Assembly: GCA_049642465.1 (NCBI GenBank)
Contig: JBAROV010000091.1
Coordinates: 33,489 to 97,488 of the forward strand
Direction of reading: 5' to 3'
Source of the DNA: CAWDPQ01 sp049642465
Lineage (GTDB): Bacteria; Acidobacteriota; Vicinamibacteria; Vicinamibacterales; 2-12-FULL-66-21
Length of the DNA stretch: 64,000 nt
A program made the translations under genes and the position numbers. Under the pieces are notes generated by a model. The model was given only the letters and a program-made list of their open reading frames with translations, did not search any database and was not told where the DNA came from. Position 1 is the first letter of the stretch; every line of letters begins with the position of its first letter. Of this stretch, positions 16,432 through 26,973 are shown piece by piece.

Positions 16432-17583
16432 CTACAAGCGGAACAGGTCAAACATCAGCCGCCATTCGAGTGTACCGATCAGGCGGCGGCGCAGGCCAGC
16501 GTATGTCTGACGACCGGCGACGAGGTCAGCCATGATGGCTCTTACTGGCGCGCTGCGGTTGAGCGCACGAACGAGTAATCCGAGAAGCTCGGGCCGGAAG
16601 AAGCGTGCCTTCAGGTGCGCAGCACGAACGAGTTCGTCGTATACGGTGTCGCGGAGCCGTTGGCAGTACTGAGCGGTCGGCGCGACGCCGGCCAAGCTTG
16701 TCGCCGCGTGGTCTGCCGAAAGCAGTGCGAAGTAAATGCCTTCGCGAGTAATCGGATCGACGAGCCCCGCGGCATCCCCGACGAGCATCCATCCCTCACC
16801 TGCCGGACGCTCGGCGTGCAGCGCGGCTTCCGTCAGCGACGGAATCGGCCAGCTATACCGATCCAGAGTCCTTCCGCCGTTGACGTTCTGGCGGATCCAT
16901 GCGGCAGTTCGCGCAAGGAGTGCCTGCGCTGTCACGGCGTCCGCCTGACCGCATGCGCCCACGGCGAGATGATCGACGCGAGGAAACGACCACACATACC
17001 CGGTTGGCGTGTCGTCAAAGTCCACCGCAATGTCGGAGCCTGTCACGCCGCGCACGAAGTAGCCCGTGGCAACAGACAGTTCAGATCGGGGAAAGGGAAG
17101 GGCGACGCGCCGACGCACGAGGCTGGTTGATCCGTCGGCGCCGATGACCCAGTTTGACGTGACACGTTCCGATGCAGAGGACACTCTCCAGACGGATGCC
17201 GTTCGTTCGACGTCAGTGACTCTCACCCGACGATGTTCGGCGCCGGCGCGAGTGGCGGCCGCGAGCAGTGCACCGTCAAAGGCCTGGCGTCCTACAACTC
17301 CGAGTGCGACGGAAGGAGCGTCCGCCTGCAGCAGCGAGACGCCAGCGGCGCGTCCGGCGGCAACAAACGATGCAGCCCGAACAGAGACGACCGGGAGATC
17401 CGCCGCCGGAACCGCCCCTGCGATGAGTTCGAACGCACGGCCGGTGATACCGCCACCGCACGGCTTTTCGCGCGGGTGGCTCGCGTCGAGCAGTGCCACG
17501 CGCGCTCCCGACCGGGCGAGGCGGTAGGCAGCCCACGAACCCGCGGGCCCTGCGCCAACGATCGCAACATCAAAGTGAGACAT
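16432..17583 (-). CDS. FAD-dependent oxidoreductase, geranylgeranyl-reductase family
   Basis: This 383-residue flavoprotein has an N-terminal dinucleotide-binding motif (DVAIVGAGPAGSWAAYRLA), the family segment EKPCGGGITGRAF, and a second FAD motif (GWMLVGDAAGLVDPITREGI). Relatives reduce isoprenoid double bonds of lipids or quinones; the substrate cannot be read from the sequence. It is a single gene on the minus strand between plus-strand genes and is flanked by a 23-base inverted repeat. It starts at ATG 17583. Confidence 0.88.
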   Translation of the reverse strand: MSHFDVAIVGAGPAGSWAAYRLARSGARVALLDASHPREKPCGGGITGRAFELIAGAVPAADLPVVSVRAASFVAAGRAAGVSLLQADAPSVALGVVGRQAFDGALLAAATRAGAEHRRVRVTDVERTASVWRVSSASERVTSNWVIGADGSTSLVRRRVALPFPRSELSVATGYFVRGVTGSDIAVDFDDTPTGYVWSFPRVDHLAVGACGQADAVTAQALLARTAAWIRQNVNGGRTLDRYSWPIPSLTEAALHAERPAGEGWMLVGDAAGLVDPITREGIYFALLSADHAATSLAGVAPTAQYCQRLRDTVYDELVRAAHLKARFFRPELLGLLVRALNRSAPVRAIMADLVAGRQTYAGLRRRLIGTLEWRLMFDLFRL

Positions 17584-17610
17584 TCAGCCACCAGCTACCA
17601 GTTTCGCATT

Positions 17611-17647
17611 CTCCCGTCCTCCCGACCTCCCGTCCTCCCGCCCCCCC
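17611..17647. repeat. C-rich array, right flank of flavoprotein gene
   Basis: This is the reverse complement of the array at 16397-16428, with 17618-17640 identical to the complement of 16400-16422. It sits 27 bases upstream of the flavoprotein start and just before the stress-like gene, and runs into a C-tract (17641-17648). Confidence 0.9.
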
Positions 17648-17669
17648 CGACCCGTTCGACGAACGCGAG

Positions 17670-17675
17670 TAAGAT
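17670..17675 (+). promoter_or_regulatory. -10-like hexamer placed for a leaderless transcript
   Basis: TAAGAT is seven bases before ATG 17683, and there is no Shine-Dalgarno sequence. No clear -35 was found. Confidence 0.4.
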
Positions 17676-17682
17676 ACGTCGA

Positions 17683-18192
17683 ATGTCCCACCCATTGGTC
17701 CTGGCGCTCTTCGACAGTCCCGCTGCCGCCGCTATGGCGGCGCGCGAGCTTCACAGCATCGGCGTGGCGCGCGACCGCATTTCAGTCGTGGCTCGCAATC
17801 ACGATGAAGAAGGCGTGCTCGCCGATCAGATGGACGCAACGCCGGGCGCGGACATTGAGGACTCGCGGACGGCCGCGCGGCTCGGCGAGCTCGGTGGTCA
17901 GGTTCTCGCCGCCATTGCCCTCGTGATGCCAGGCATCGGTCCGATCGTCACCGCCGGGCCGCTCTCGGCCGGTCTCGGTGAGGCAGCGGGGCATGTCGCC
18001 GGCAGTGTGGCCTCTGTGCTCTCCGGAGCTGGTCTGTCCGAGGCGCGAGCGGAGGCACTCCAGCAAGCCGTGGAATCTGGGGCAGTGCTGCTTGGTGTGC
18101 ACGCGGTTGATGCGGATCCCGAACGCGTTCGCGGAGTCCTGCAAAAGGCCGGCGCCACGGCGGTTGACACGGCCCGCTGGGCTAACGACTGA
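17683..18192 (+). CDS. Stress-protein 17M-like protein, glycine/alanine-rich
   Basis: This 169-residue protein starts with a small alpha/beta domain (LVLALFDSPAAAAMAARELH, then VARDRISVVARN) resembling the YflT/general stress protein 17M domain. A hydrophobic Gly/Ala stretch (IALVMPGIGPIVTAGPLSAG) and a C-terminal helical/beta region (VLLGVHAVDADPERVRGVL) follow. The middle could insert in or contact membrane. The role is unknown. Start ATG 17683 is chosen over a much longer frame that would run antisense through the flavoprotein gene and the repeat. The stop lies in a GACTGAC word. Confidence 0.75.
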   Translation: MSHPLVLALFDSPAAAAMAARELHSIGVARDRISVVARNHDEEGVLADQMDATPGADIEDSRTAARLGELGGQVLAAIALVMPGIGPIVTAGPLSAGLGEAAGHVAGSVASVLSGAGLSEARAEALQQAVESGAVLLGVHAVDADPERVRGVLQKAGATAVDTARWAND

Positions 18193-18291
18193 CGGCAATT
18201 TCGACTGTCCGCTAACGTCGCACGTCCTAAGGAGTGGACGCCCACTCTTCCCAACCGGGGCAATTCGTGCGCGAAATGCTCACTTCAGCCG

Positions 18292-18306
18292 GGGCACCCT
18301 TATTGC
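18292..18306 (+). promoter_or_regulatory. Candidate sigma-54 (-24/-12) promoter of the TonB-like gene
   Basis: GGGCACCCTTATTGC keeps the -24 GG and the -12 GC ten bases apart, with GGCAC and TTGCA elements close to consensus. Predicted initiation is near 18318, about 19 bases before ATG 18337. The preceding spacer also holds a hairpin-like AGGAGTGG/CCACTCTT (around 18230-18249). Confidence 0.55.
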
Positions 18307-18336
18307 AGCTTGCGGATCCGGATTTGGTCAGCCACA

Positions 18337-19203
18337 ATGACTACAGTCCCCTTGACTGCTGATCACCGGACGGCCGACCCGCCCAAGGCCGACAGTCCCA
18401 ACGCTCGGTTTCTCGCAGGCGACGTGAGCGGCGGCGCCAACGCCAAGGTGCGCTTTGGTAACGCCTTTGGCGTGTCGCTCGGCGTGCACCTCGCGCTGTT
18501 CATGACGGTCATTCTCGTCCTGACCCGCGTGCCGAACATCGTGTCGCCCGAGACGCAGGATCGGATCAAGGACATCATCTGGCTCGATCAGCCGGGTCCG
18601 GGCGGCGGCGGCGGAGGTGGCAACCGCAATCCAGAGCCGCCACGTAAAGCGGAAATGCCCGGGAAAGAAAAGATCACAGTTCCGGCCGCGAAACCACCGA
18701 AAATCGATACCCCCGCGCCACCGAAAGACATCCCGCAACCGCAAATGAACATCCCGGCGGTGACCGCCGCCGCAGGGATCACCGAGATGCCCGGGGCGCT
18801 GTCAGGTCTACCGGCTGCGCCCTCGACCGGCAGCGGCGTCGGGACCGGCGCAGGATCGGGCACCGGCTCGGGTCTTGGGCCAGGCAGTGGCGGCGGAACG
18901 GGCGGCGGCGTCTATCGGCCCGGCAGTGGAATCGTGAGTCCGAAGATTCTGACTGAGGTGAAGCCGCAGTACACCGCCGACGCGATGCGTGCCAAAATCC
19001 AGGGCACGGTCTGGCTGGAGGCCGTCGTCATGCCCGATGGCAGCGTCGGCAACGTACAGATTACGCGGTCACTCGATCCGACGTTTGGACTGGATCAAGA
19101 AGCAATCAGAACGGTCAAGAAGTGGCGCTTCATTCCGGGCACCCGGCAAGGTCAGCCGGTGCCGGTACTTGTCGAAATTGAAATGACCTTCACGCTGCGC
19201 TAA
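18337..19203 (+). CDS. TonB-family energy transducer protein
   Basis: This 288-residue protein has a cytoplasmic N-terminus, one membrane helix (FGVSLGVHLALFMTVILVL), a long periplasmic spacer rich in Gly and Pro (a run of glycines, then KPPKIDTPAPPKDIPQP and Gly-Ser repeats) and a C-terminal TonB domain (VKPQYTADAMRAKIQGTVWL, then LDQEAIRTVKKWRFIPG). It should couple the proton motive force to outer-membrane transporters. No exbB or exbD is adjacent. ATG 18337 is preferred to TTG 18310, which would fall before or at the predicted transcription start. Confidence 0.9.
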   Translation: MTTVPLTADHRTADPPKADSPNARFLAGDVSGGANAKVRFGNAFGVSLGVHLALFMTVILVLTRVPNIVSPETQDRIKDIIWLDQPGPGGGGGGGNRNPEPPRKAEMPGKEKITVPAAKPPKIDTPAPPKDIPQPQMNIPAVTAAAGITEMPGALSGLPAAPSTGSGVGTGAGSGTGSGLGPGSGGGTGGGVYRPGSGIVSPKILTEVKPQYTADAMRAKIQGTVWLEAVVMPDGSVGNVQITRSLDPTFGLDQEAIRTVKKWRFIPGTRQGQPVPVLVEIEMTFTLR

Positions 19204-19216
19204 CGCGAAGCGGCGT

Positions 19217-19246
19217 CGGGGCTCGGGATCCGGCCCCCGAGCCCCG
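19217..19246. terminator. Hairpin between convergent genes
   Basis: The arms CGGGGCTCGGG (19217-19227) and CCCGAGCCCCG (19236-19246) form a perfect 11-base-pair stem with an 8-base loop. It lies between the convergent TonB-like and metalloprotease genes and could end transcripts from both, but no T-tract follows on either strand. Confidence 0.5.
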
Positions 19247-19252
19247 AGTCTC

Positions 19253-21862
19253 CTACCGCTTCCGCGGCACCACCGCGTAATCCCGCCAACACATATCCGT
19301 CGCCGCCGTCACATCGAACAGCGACTCATCGTCCAGTTCCGTCGTGGTCCGGGGTCCCGCTGGCGTGCCCTGGACGGTTGGATCCAGCGCCCGCGCGATC
19401 TGCGTTCTCACGTCCTGCAGATGGAGGAGCGTTGCGCGATCGGTCTGCCGGTTGATCGCGGTAGACAGATCCGTGTCGAGCATCTTCAGCTCACCTCTGA
19501 AAAAGGCACGAACATCATCTGACGCGGCCTGGGCGCCGTTGACGCGATTGCTCAGCGTCTCGACGTACGTGCGCTGGAGGTTTCGTCGATACGCGTCGAT
19601 GGCGCCCGGCCCCCCCGAGTAGACTTCGCTCCAGATGCCGCGGCGGACTTCGGCGAGGAAGTCGAGCGGCGCGTAAGCGGCGGCACCGTCGAGCGCCTCC
19701 TGCTCGACCAGGCGGAGGACCCTCGCGCTGCTGAGCAAGGAATTGAGCACGCGCGCCTGGCTCGCCTCGATCCGATCGAGCACGCCGACCGGCTCAATGC
19801 GTCGCAGCACGTCCGGATTCAGCGCCCATCGCGGCGCTTTGAAGGCATTGTCGATCAGGAATTTCACGGCGGTCTCCTGCTTCGCGCGAGGAAGCAGGTT
19901 GAACCGTACGCCAGTCTGACCGATATGTTTCTGCTGCGAGTTGTAGCCGCCGACGATGGCAGCGACGTGGTTCATCTCGAGCGCCCATTGACCGAGCATT
20001 CGGCCGTAGACCTCTTCGAGGTCGGAGAACGGTTCGCCGGTGCGCGTGGTCGTTGCCGGGATGAGCATCGCTGCGACCCGCTCGAGGTTCTTCATCCCGA
20101 GCGTTGTGGACGACACCGCATCCTCGTCGCCGACTGCTTCTGTGAGTTCGCCGGGGTCCGAACCAGCCGAGCCTTCAGTGGAGAACCTGTACCACGGCGT
20201 ACCGTCCTGCTGCCGCGCCCACTCGTCGAGCGTCTTCTTTTCTGCTTCGGGAGTGGTGGCGCCGGGGATCGGCTTGTAGCCCCACATCGTCGCCCACTTG
20301 TCGTACGGACCGATCTTTGGGACGAGATCCTCGACGCCGATCTTGTCCTCGGGCTGCGCGACATAGTTGAACCGCGAGTAGTCCATGAGCGTCGGCGTGT
20401 GACCGTTTTCCTTCACCCACTTCGCATCGCGAACCTTCGCGGCCGGATACATCGAGCTCGCTTTCATGTTGTGCTGGAACCCGAGCGTGTGGCCCACTTC
20501 ATGCGCCGCGACGTACTCGATGAGTCGTCCCATGAGGTCGTCGGGCAACGGGAGCGTTTTCGCACGCGGGTCGAGCGGCCCGGCCTGGACGAAATACCAG
20601 TTGCGCGCGAGGTTCATGACGTTGTGGTAGAACTGGATGTCCGTTTCGAGAATTTCTCCACTCCGCGGGTCGTGAATGTGCGGACCCGACGCGTTCTCGA
20701 TCGTCGACGGCAGCCAGCGAATCACTGAATAGCGCGCGTCCTCCGGACTCCAGTCGGGATCTTCCTCCGGCTTGGGCGCATCCTTCGCGATCACGGCGTT
20801 CCTGAACCCGGCCAGCTCGAACGCCGGCTGCCAGCTTTCGACGCCTTTCTTGAGGTAAGGCACCCACTTCGGCGGCGTGGCGGGATCGATGTAGTAGACG
20901 ATCGGCTTCACGGGTTCAGAGAGTGCCGCGTTCGGGTCTTTCTTCTCCAGGCGCCAGCGGGTGATGTAGCGGCGCTGCGGTGCGCGATGCTCGTCCTTGC
21001 CGTAATCGAGCATGCTCGTGGAGAAATACCCGACGCGATCATCGAACACACGTGCCTGCATGGGCTTTTCGGGGAGCAGCACCATGCTGTAGTGCATGAT
21101 CACGCTGTGACTGCCTGGTCGGAGCGTCGTGCCGCCTCGTCCGCCGCCCGGTGCCGGAGGGCCGGGAGGACCACCGCGTCCGCCGCCGGGTTCCTGCGGC
21201 GGATTGTTATACGTGTGGATCGCTTCAACCTCGATGTTTTCCGGGAATGAAACAGCACGCTCGACAAACGACCGTGACGCGTCAAACGCCCTCGCGCCGA
21301 CCCTGATCCTGCCGCTGAACTCCGTCACATCGGTCGTGAAGAGTCGCGTCACTTCGATCACCGCCGAGTCGTCTTTGCCGAGGGCTTCGATATTGAAGGC
21401 CATGACAATCGGCTCGAAGTTCGCGGCGCCGACCGCTCTGGAGATCGGCGTTTTCGGATCGGCGACGACGTCGTAGGAGACCGCGCGCAGCAGAATCCGA
21501 TCGCCCCGGCGCTCCCATTTGACGACGCGATTGCCGGCAGCCTGACCACCGTACCCCGCTCCGAGCGTGGTTTTCGCAATCTGGCTCACCCAGAGGAACT
21601 CGCGCCCGTACTTGTCTTTTGGAATCTCGTAATAGAGCCGATCCTTGATGCGATGGACGATGAAGATGCCTTCATCGGTCTTCGCTTCTTTCGTGATGAC
21701 TCGTTCGTACGGTCTGATTTCAGGTTCCTGGGCCCGGCCGCCGCGGCCGCCACCGCCGGCAGGTGGTTCCTGTCCGCCGCTCGTCGGCGGATCCTGCGCA
21801 AGGGCGATGCAGGGCGCCACCGTCAGCGCCAGCGCCATGGCTAATCTGCGCACATTGAACAT
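19253..21862 (-). CDS. Secreted zinc-dependent metalloprotease (DUF5117/DUF4953 type)
   Basis: This 869-residue exported protein has a signal peptide (MFNVRRLAMALALTVAPCIALAQ), a Gly-rich linker, a DUF5117-like N-terminal region (GIFIVHRIKDRLYYEIP) and a metzincin-like catalytic site AAHEVGHTLGFQHN, in which the HExxHxxGxxH pattern supplies zinc ligands. Such proteins are abundant in Acidobacteriota and Bacteroidota and have unknown substrates. ATG 21862 is chosen because it starts the signal peptide and has GGGAGG upstream; a longer frame adds non-conserved residues. A -10-like TATAAA lies at 21899-21904 on the minus strand. Confidence 0.9.
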   Translation of the reverse strand: MFNVRRLAMALALTVAPCIALAQDPPTSGGQEPPAGGGGRGGRAQEPEIRPYERVITKEAKTDEGIFIVHRIKDRLYYEIPKDKYGREFLWVSQIAKTTLGAGYGGQAAGNRVVKWERRGDRILLRAVSYDVVADPKTPISRAVGAANFEPIVMAFNIEALGKDDSAVIEVTRLFTTDVTEFSGRIRVGARAFDASRSFVERAVSFPENIEVEAIHTYNNPPQEPGGGRGGPPGPPAPGGGRGGTTLRPGSHSVIMHYSMVLLPEKPMQARVFDDRVGYFSTSMLDYGKDEHRAPQRRYITRWRLEKKDPNAALSEPVKPIVYYIDPATPPKWVPYLKKGVESWQPAFELAGFRNAVIAKDAPKPEEDPDWSPEDARYSVIRWLPSTIENASGPHIHDPRSGEILETDIQFYHNVMNLARNWYFVQAGPLDPRAKTLPLPDDLMGRLIEYVAAHEVGHTLGFQHNMKASSMYPAAKVRDAKWVKENGHTPTLMDYSRFNYVAQPEDKIGVEDLVPKIGPYDKWATMWGYKPIPGATTPEAEKKTLDEWARQQDGTPWYRFSTEGSAGSDPGELTEAVGDEDAVSSTTLGMKNLERVAAMLIPATTTRTGEPFSDLEEVYGRMLGQWALEMNHVAAIVGGYNSQQKHIGQTGVRFNLLPRAKQETAVKFLIDNAFKAPRWALNPDVLRRIEPVGVLDRIEASQARVLNSLLSSARVLRLVEQEALDGAAAYAPLDFLAEVRRGIWSEVYSGGPGAIDAYRRNLQRTYVETLSNRVNGAQAASDDVRAFFRGELKMLDTDLSTAINRQTDRATLLHLQDVRTQIARALDPTVQGTPAGPRTTTELDDESLFDVTAATDMCWRDYAVVPRKR

Positions 21863-21898
21863 GAGGAAGCCTCCCATCCTGACAAGAACAGAGTGAGG

Positions 21899-21904
21899 TT
21901 TATA
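21899..21904 (-). promoter_or_regulatory. -10-like element for the metalloprotease gene
   Basis: On the minus strand this reads TATAAA, giving a leader of about 30 bases to the start codon. The -35 is not convincing. Confidence 0.35.
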
Positions 21905-21960
21905 CCACGTCCCAGCACCTGTTTCCGGCCGCGGGGCCAGAGGGAGCCGCCATCTCGTGG

Positions 21961-21966
21961 CATACT
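21961..21966 (+). promoter_or_regulatory. -10-like hexamer placed for a leaderless transcript
   Basis: CATACT ends seven bases before ATG 21974 with no Shine-Dalgarno. It matches the spacing seen at pckA and the genes at 10661 and 17683, but the hexamer is weak. Confidence 0.3.
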
Positions 21967-21973
21967 GCGCGAG

Positions 21974-23044
21974 ATGCGAATGTGCTTGTCTGTGGCCGTT
22001 TTGCTGCTTCTTTCCGGCGCGGCACGAGCGGCCGCCCAATCGTATCCGGCGCCGGTCGACGGAGATTTTGTTGTCCGGGACTTCAGGTTCGAAAGCGGCG
22101 AGACGTTGCCGGAAGTGAAGCTCCATTACCGTACCTTGGGAACCCCGGCGAAGGGCGCAGACGGACTCGTTCGAAACGGCGTGCTGATTCTTCACGGCAC
22201 GGGCGGGTCGGGGAGGGGTTTCCTGTCGGACGGCTATGCGGGAAAGCTCTTTGGCAAGGGACAGCTGCTCGATGCCGAGCGCTTCTTCATCATCCTGCCC
22301 GACAACATCGGGCACGGACAATCAACCAAGCCGAGCGATGGCCTGCGTATGAAATTTCCCGGATACCGGTATACGGACATGGTCAGATTGCAGCACGCAC
22401 TCGTCACGCGTGGGCTTGGGTTGTCGCATCTGCGCCTCGTGATGGGGACGTCTATGGGTGGCATGCACACCTGGATCTGGGGGTACATGTTCCCCGGGTT
22501 CATGGATGGACTGGTCCCCCTCGCGAGCAACCCGGTGGAGATCGCGGGCCGCAATCGTGTGTGGCGGAAGCTGCTGGTCGATGCGATCGTCAGCGATCCG
22601 ACGTGGAAGAACGGCGAGTACACCGAGCAGCCGCAAGGGCTTCCGAACGCCATCGGGTTCCTGCTGATGGCGACGAGCGTGCCGCTGCAATGGCAGAAGC
22701 AGTTTCCGACGGCGGCCGCAGCCGATAAGTGGTTAGCCGGACAGATCGCCGCGCGGGCACGGAGCAGCGATGCCAACGACATGATTTATTACTTCAGGGC
22801 ATCTGAGGATTACGATCCATCGGCGCACCTCGATCGGATCACGGCGCCGCTGCTCGCGATCAATTCGGCGGACGACTTCGTGAATCCGCCGGAGTTGCCG
22901 ATGATGGAGACGCTCATCAAGAAGGTGAAGCGAGGACGATTCCTCCTGATTCCGATCTCGGAACGGACTCGCGGCCATGGCACTCACTCGCTGCCGGATC
23001 TCTGGAGCGGCGAACTGGGAAAGTTTTTGAACGAGTTGAAATAG
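21974..23044 (+). CDS. Exported alpha/beta hydrolase of the MetX-like family
   Basis: This 356-residue protein has a signal peptide (MRMCLSVAVLLLLSGAARAAAQ) followed by an alpha/beta hydrolase related to homoserine O-acetyltransferase: LPEVKLHYRTLGTP, LHGTGGSGRGF, nucleophile elbow GTSMGGMHTW, acid in INSADDFVNPPE and His in RGHGTHSLP. MetX enzymes of methionine synthesis are cytoplasmic, so an exported relative probably has a different, unknown substrate. It is followed 11 bases later by the prolyl oligopeptidase gene, suggesting co-expression. Confidence 0.85.
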   Translation: MRMCLSVAVLLLLSGAARAAAQSYPAPVDGDFVVRDFRFESGETLPEVKLHYRTLGTPAKGADGLVRNGVLILHGTGGSGRGFLSDGYAGKLFGKGQLLDAERFFIILPDNIGHGQSTKPSDGLRMKFPGYRYTDMVRLQHALVTRGLGLSHLRLVMGTSMGGMHTWIWGYMFPGFMDGLVPLASNPVEIAGRNRVWRKLLVDAIVSDPTWKNGEYTEQPQGLPNAIGFLLMATSVPLQWQKQFPTAAAADKWLAGQIAARARSSDANDMIYYFRASEDYDPSAHLDRITAPLLAINSADDFVNPPELPMMETLIKKVKRGRFLLIPISERTRGHGTHSLPDLWSGELGKFLNELK

Positions 23045-23055
23045 CGAGGACCAAA

Positions 23056-25218
23056 ATGCCACGACACGCGCACAGGAAGAGTTGGTTCACAGCCACGTCC
23101 GCGGCAGCATTGCTGGCGACTGTCTCCGCGCTCACCGTCCAGCAGCCGCCGTATCCGTCGACGCGCAAAGTGGACCAGGTGGACACGTATCACGGCGTCA
23201 AGGTGCCGGATCCGTATCGCTGGCTGGAGGACGACACGTCGGCGGAAACTGCGGCGTGGGTCGAGGCGCAGAACAAGGTCACCTTGCCGTATCTCGAGAA
23301 GATTCCCTTCCGCAAACAGCTGCACCAGCGTGTCCTGGCGCTGAACAAATACGAACGCTACTCGGCGCCCTCGCGCAAAGGGCCGTACTTCTTCTTCAGC
23401 AAGAACGAAGGGCTGCAGAACCAGAGCGTGCTCTACATCCAGAAAGGACTGGAAGGCACGCCGGAAGTGCTGATCGATCCCAATACGCCCAATGGTGTGT
23501 TCAAGGAGAAGACGGATCGCCTGGCGGTATTCGCTCCGTCGAAGGATGCGAAGTACGCCGTCTACGGCGTGTCGCGGGCCGGGTCGGACTGGCAGGAATT
23601 TCGAGTCATGGAACTGGCGACCAAGAAGACGCTGGAAGACAGCCTCGAATGGGTCAAGGTATCGGGGGTCGCGTGGCACGGCGACGGATTCTTCTACAGC
23701 CGCTATCCCGTACCGGAGCAGGGCAAAGAGAAGGCCTCCGTCAACGAAAACCATCTCGTCTACTACCATCGGCTCGGCACGCCGCAGTCAGCCGACACCA
23801 TCATCTATCAGGATCCGAAGAACCCCCAGCGCTTCCACATCGTCGAGACCACAGAGGACGAGCGCTTCGCGATATTGAGCATCTCCGATCGCGGGAAGGG
23901 GAAGGATGGCAACGCCTTGTTCGTCCGCGATCTATCGAAGGGAGAGCGCGAATTCACGCCGCTCATTCCGGAGATTGGAGACGATTCGTTCGGAGTCATC
24001 GACAACGTCGGCGATGCGTTGCTGATCGAGACCAACCGGAGCGCAGCGAATGGGCGGGTCGTAAGAATCGATCCGAAACAGCCGGCCGAATCAAACTGGA
24101 AGACAGTACTCGCCGAGCGTCCCGAGCCCATGCAGAGCGCGACCACCGCCGGGGGGAAGCTCTTCGCCACGTATTTGAAGGACGTCACCACGCGAGCGGA
24201 AGTCCATAGTCTGGACGGCCGGCTCGAAAACGAGGTGACGCTGCCCGGGCCCGGCGTGGCTGGAGGCTTTGGCGGCCAGCGGGATACGCCGTTTGTGTTC
24301 TACACGTTCAACTCGCTCAACGTCCCGCCCACGATTTATCGATACGACATCGCCTCCCGCAAGAGCACGGTTTTCCGCCGCCCGACCGTGCCGGACTACG
24401 ATGCGACCAGATATGAAACCAGGCAGGTGTTTTATGCGAGCAAGGACGGCACCCGCGTCCCGATGTTCCTCGTGCACCGCAAGGGTCTGAAACTCGACGG
24501 CACGAATCCCACGCTGCTCTACGCCTACGGCGGATTCAACATCGTCCAGTCGCCGACGTTCAGTGCCGCCCGTTTGGCGCTGCTCGAACAGGGGTTCGTC
24601 TACGCGTCGGCGAACCTTCGCGGCGGCGGAGAGTACGGCGAGACCTGGCACAAGGCGGGAATGAAGCTCAAGAAGCAGAATGTGTTCGACGATTTCATCG
24701 CCGCCGCCGAGTGGCTGATCGCGAACAAGTACACCTCGTCCGACAAGCTTGCCATCAATGGCGGGTCAAATGGCGGGCTGCTGGTGGGCGCTGTGATGAA
24801 CCAGCGACCCGAACTGTTCCGCGTCGCCGTCCCGCAGGTCGGCGTGATGGACATGTTGCGCTTCCACAAGTTCACCATCGGCTGGAACTGGATTGCAGAC
24901 TACGGTTCGAGTGACGATGCGGACGAGTTCGCGGCGTTGTACGCATATTCGCCGCTGCACAACATCAAGGCGGGCGTGAAATACCCGGCGACGCTCATCA
25001 CGACCGCCGACCACGACGATCGCGTGGTCCCGGCCCACTCGTTCAAGTACGCCGCCACGCTTCAGGAACGGGCCAGCCGCGAAAATCCCGTACTGATACG
25101 GATCGAGACGAAGTCTGGCCACGGCGCGAGCAATCTCGAAAAGCAGCTCGAGACCGTCGCCGACATCTATGCCTTCATCATGTACAACATGGGCTTGGCG
25201 CCTCGAATCGGCTCGTAA
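23056..25218 (+). CDS. Prolyl oligopeptidase (S9 family serine peptidase)
   Basis: This 720-residue peptidase cleaves short proline-containing peptides. It has an N-terminal hydrophobic export-like segment, the YPSTRKVDQVDTYHGVKVPD and DPYRWLEDD entry to the beta-propeller, and a C-terminal catalytic domain with Ser in GGSNGGLLVG, Asp in TADHDDRVVPAHS and His in KSGHGASN. GAGGA precedes the ATG. With the upstream hydrolase and the divergent metalloprotease it forms a small exported-hydrolase region. Its stop lies in the T-tract (minus strand) of the groL terminator. Confidence 0.95.
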   Translation: MPRHAHRKSWFTATSAAALLATVSALTVQQPPYPSTRKVDQVDTYHGVKVPDPYRWLEDDTSAETAAWVEAQNKVTLPYLEKIPFRKQLHQRVLALNKYERYSAPSRKGPYFFFSKNEGLQNQSVLYIQKGLEGTPEVLIDPNTPNGVFKEKTDRLAVFAPSKDAKYAVYGVSRAGSDWQEFRVMELATKKTLEDSLEWVKVSGVAWHGDGFFYSRYPVPEQGKEKASVNENHLVYYHRLGTPQSADTIIYQDPKNPQRFHIVETTEDERFAILSISDRGKGKDGNALFVRDLSKGEREFTPLIPEIGDDSFGVIDNVGDALLIETNRSAANGRVVRIDPKQPAESNWKTVLAERPEPMQSATTAGGKLFATYLKDVTTRAEVHSLDGRLENEVTLPGPGVAGGFGGQRDTPFVFYTFNSLNVPPTIYRYDIASRKSTVFRRPTVPDYDATRYETRQVFYASKDGTRVPMFLVHRKGLKLDGTNPTLLYAYGGFNIVQSPTFSAARLALLEQGFVYASANLRGGGEYGETWHKAGMKLKKQNVFDDFIAAAEWLIANKYTSSDKLAINGGSNGGLLVGAVMNQRPELFRVAVPQVGVMDMLRFHKFTIGWNWIADYGSSDDADEFAALYAYSPLHNIKAGVKYPATLITTADHDDRVVPAHSFKYAATLQERASRENPVLIRIETKSGHGASNLEKQLETVADIYAFIMYNMGLAPRIGS

Positions 25219-25253
25219 AGAAAAAAGGCCGGCCGGATTCGTTCCGGCCGGCC
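25217..25253 (-). terminator. Rho-independent terminator of groES-groL
   Basis: The arms GGCCGGCCGG (25227-25236) and CCGGCCGGCC (25244-25253) form a 10-base-pair stem with a 7-base loop. On the minus strand it is followed by TTTTTTC and further Ts (25217-25226), the classical intrinsic terminator layout, about 40 bases after the groL stop. Confidence 0.9.
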
Positions 25254-25293
25254 GAGCACGACTAGCGGCTAGCGACTGACGCGCGAAGCTCGA

Positions 25294-26919
<1,626 letters not shown>

Positions 26920-26973
26920 TGCTTGTTATCTCCGTTTGTGACTCTGTGGCTTCCGCCTCCAGGCGGAAGAACT

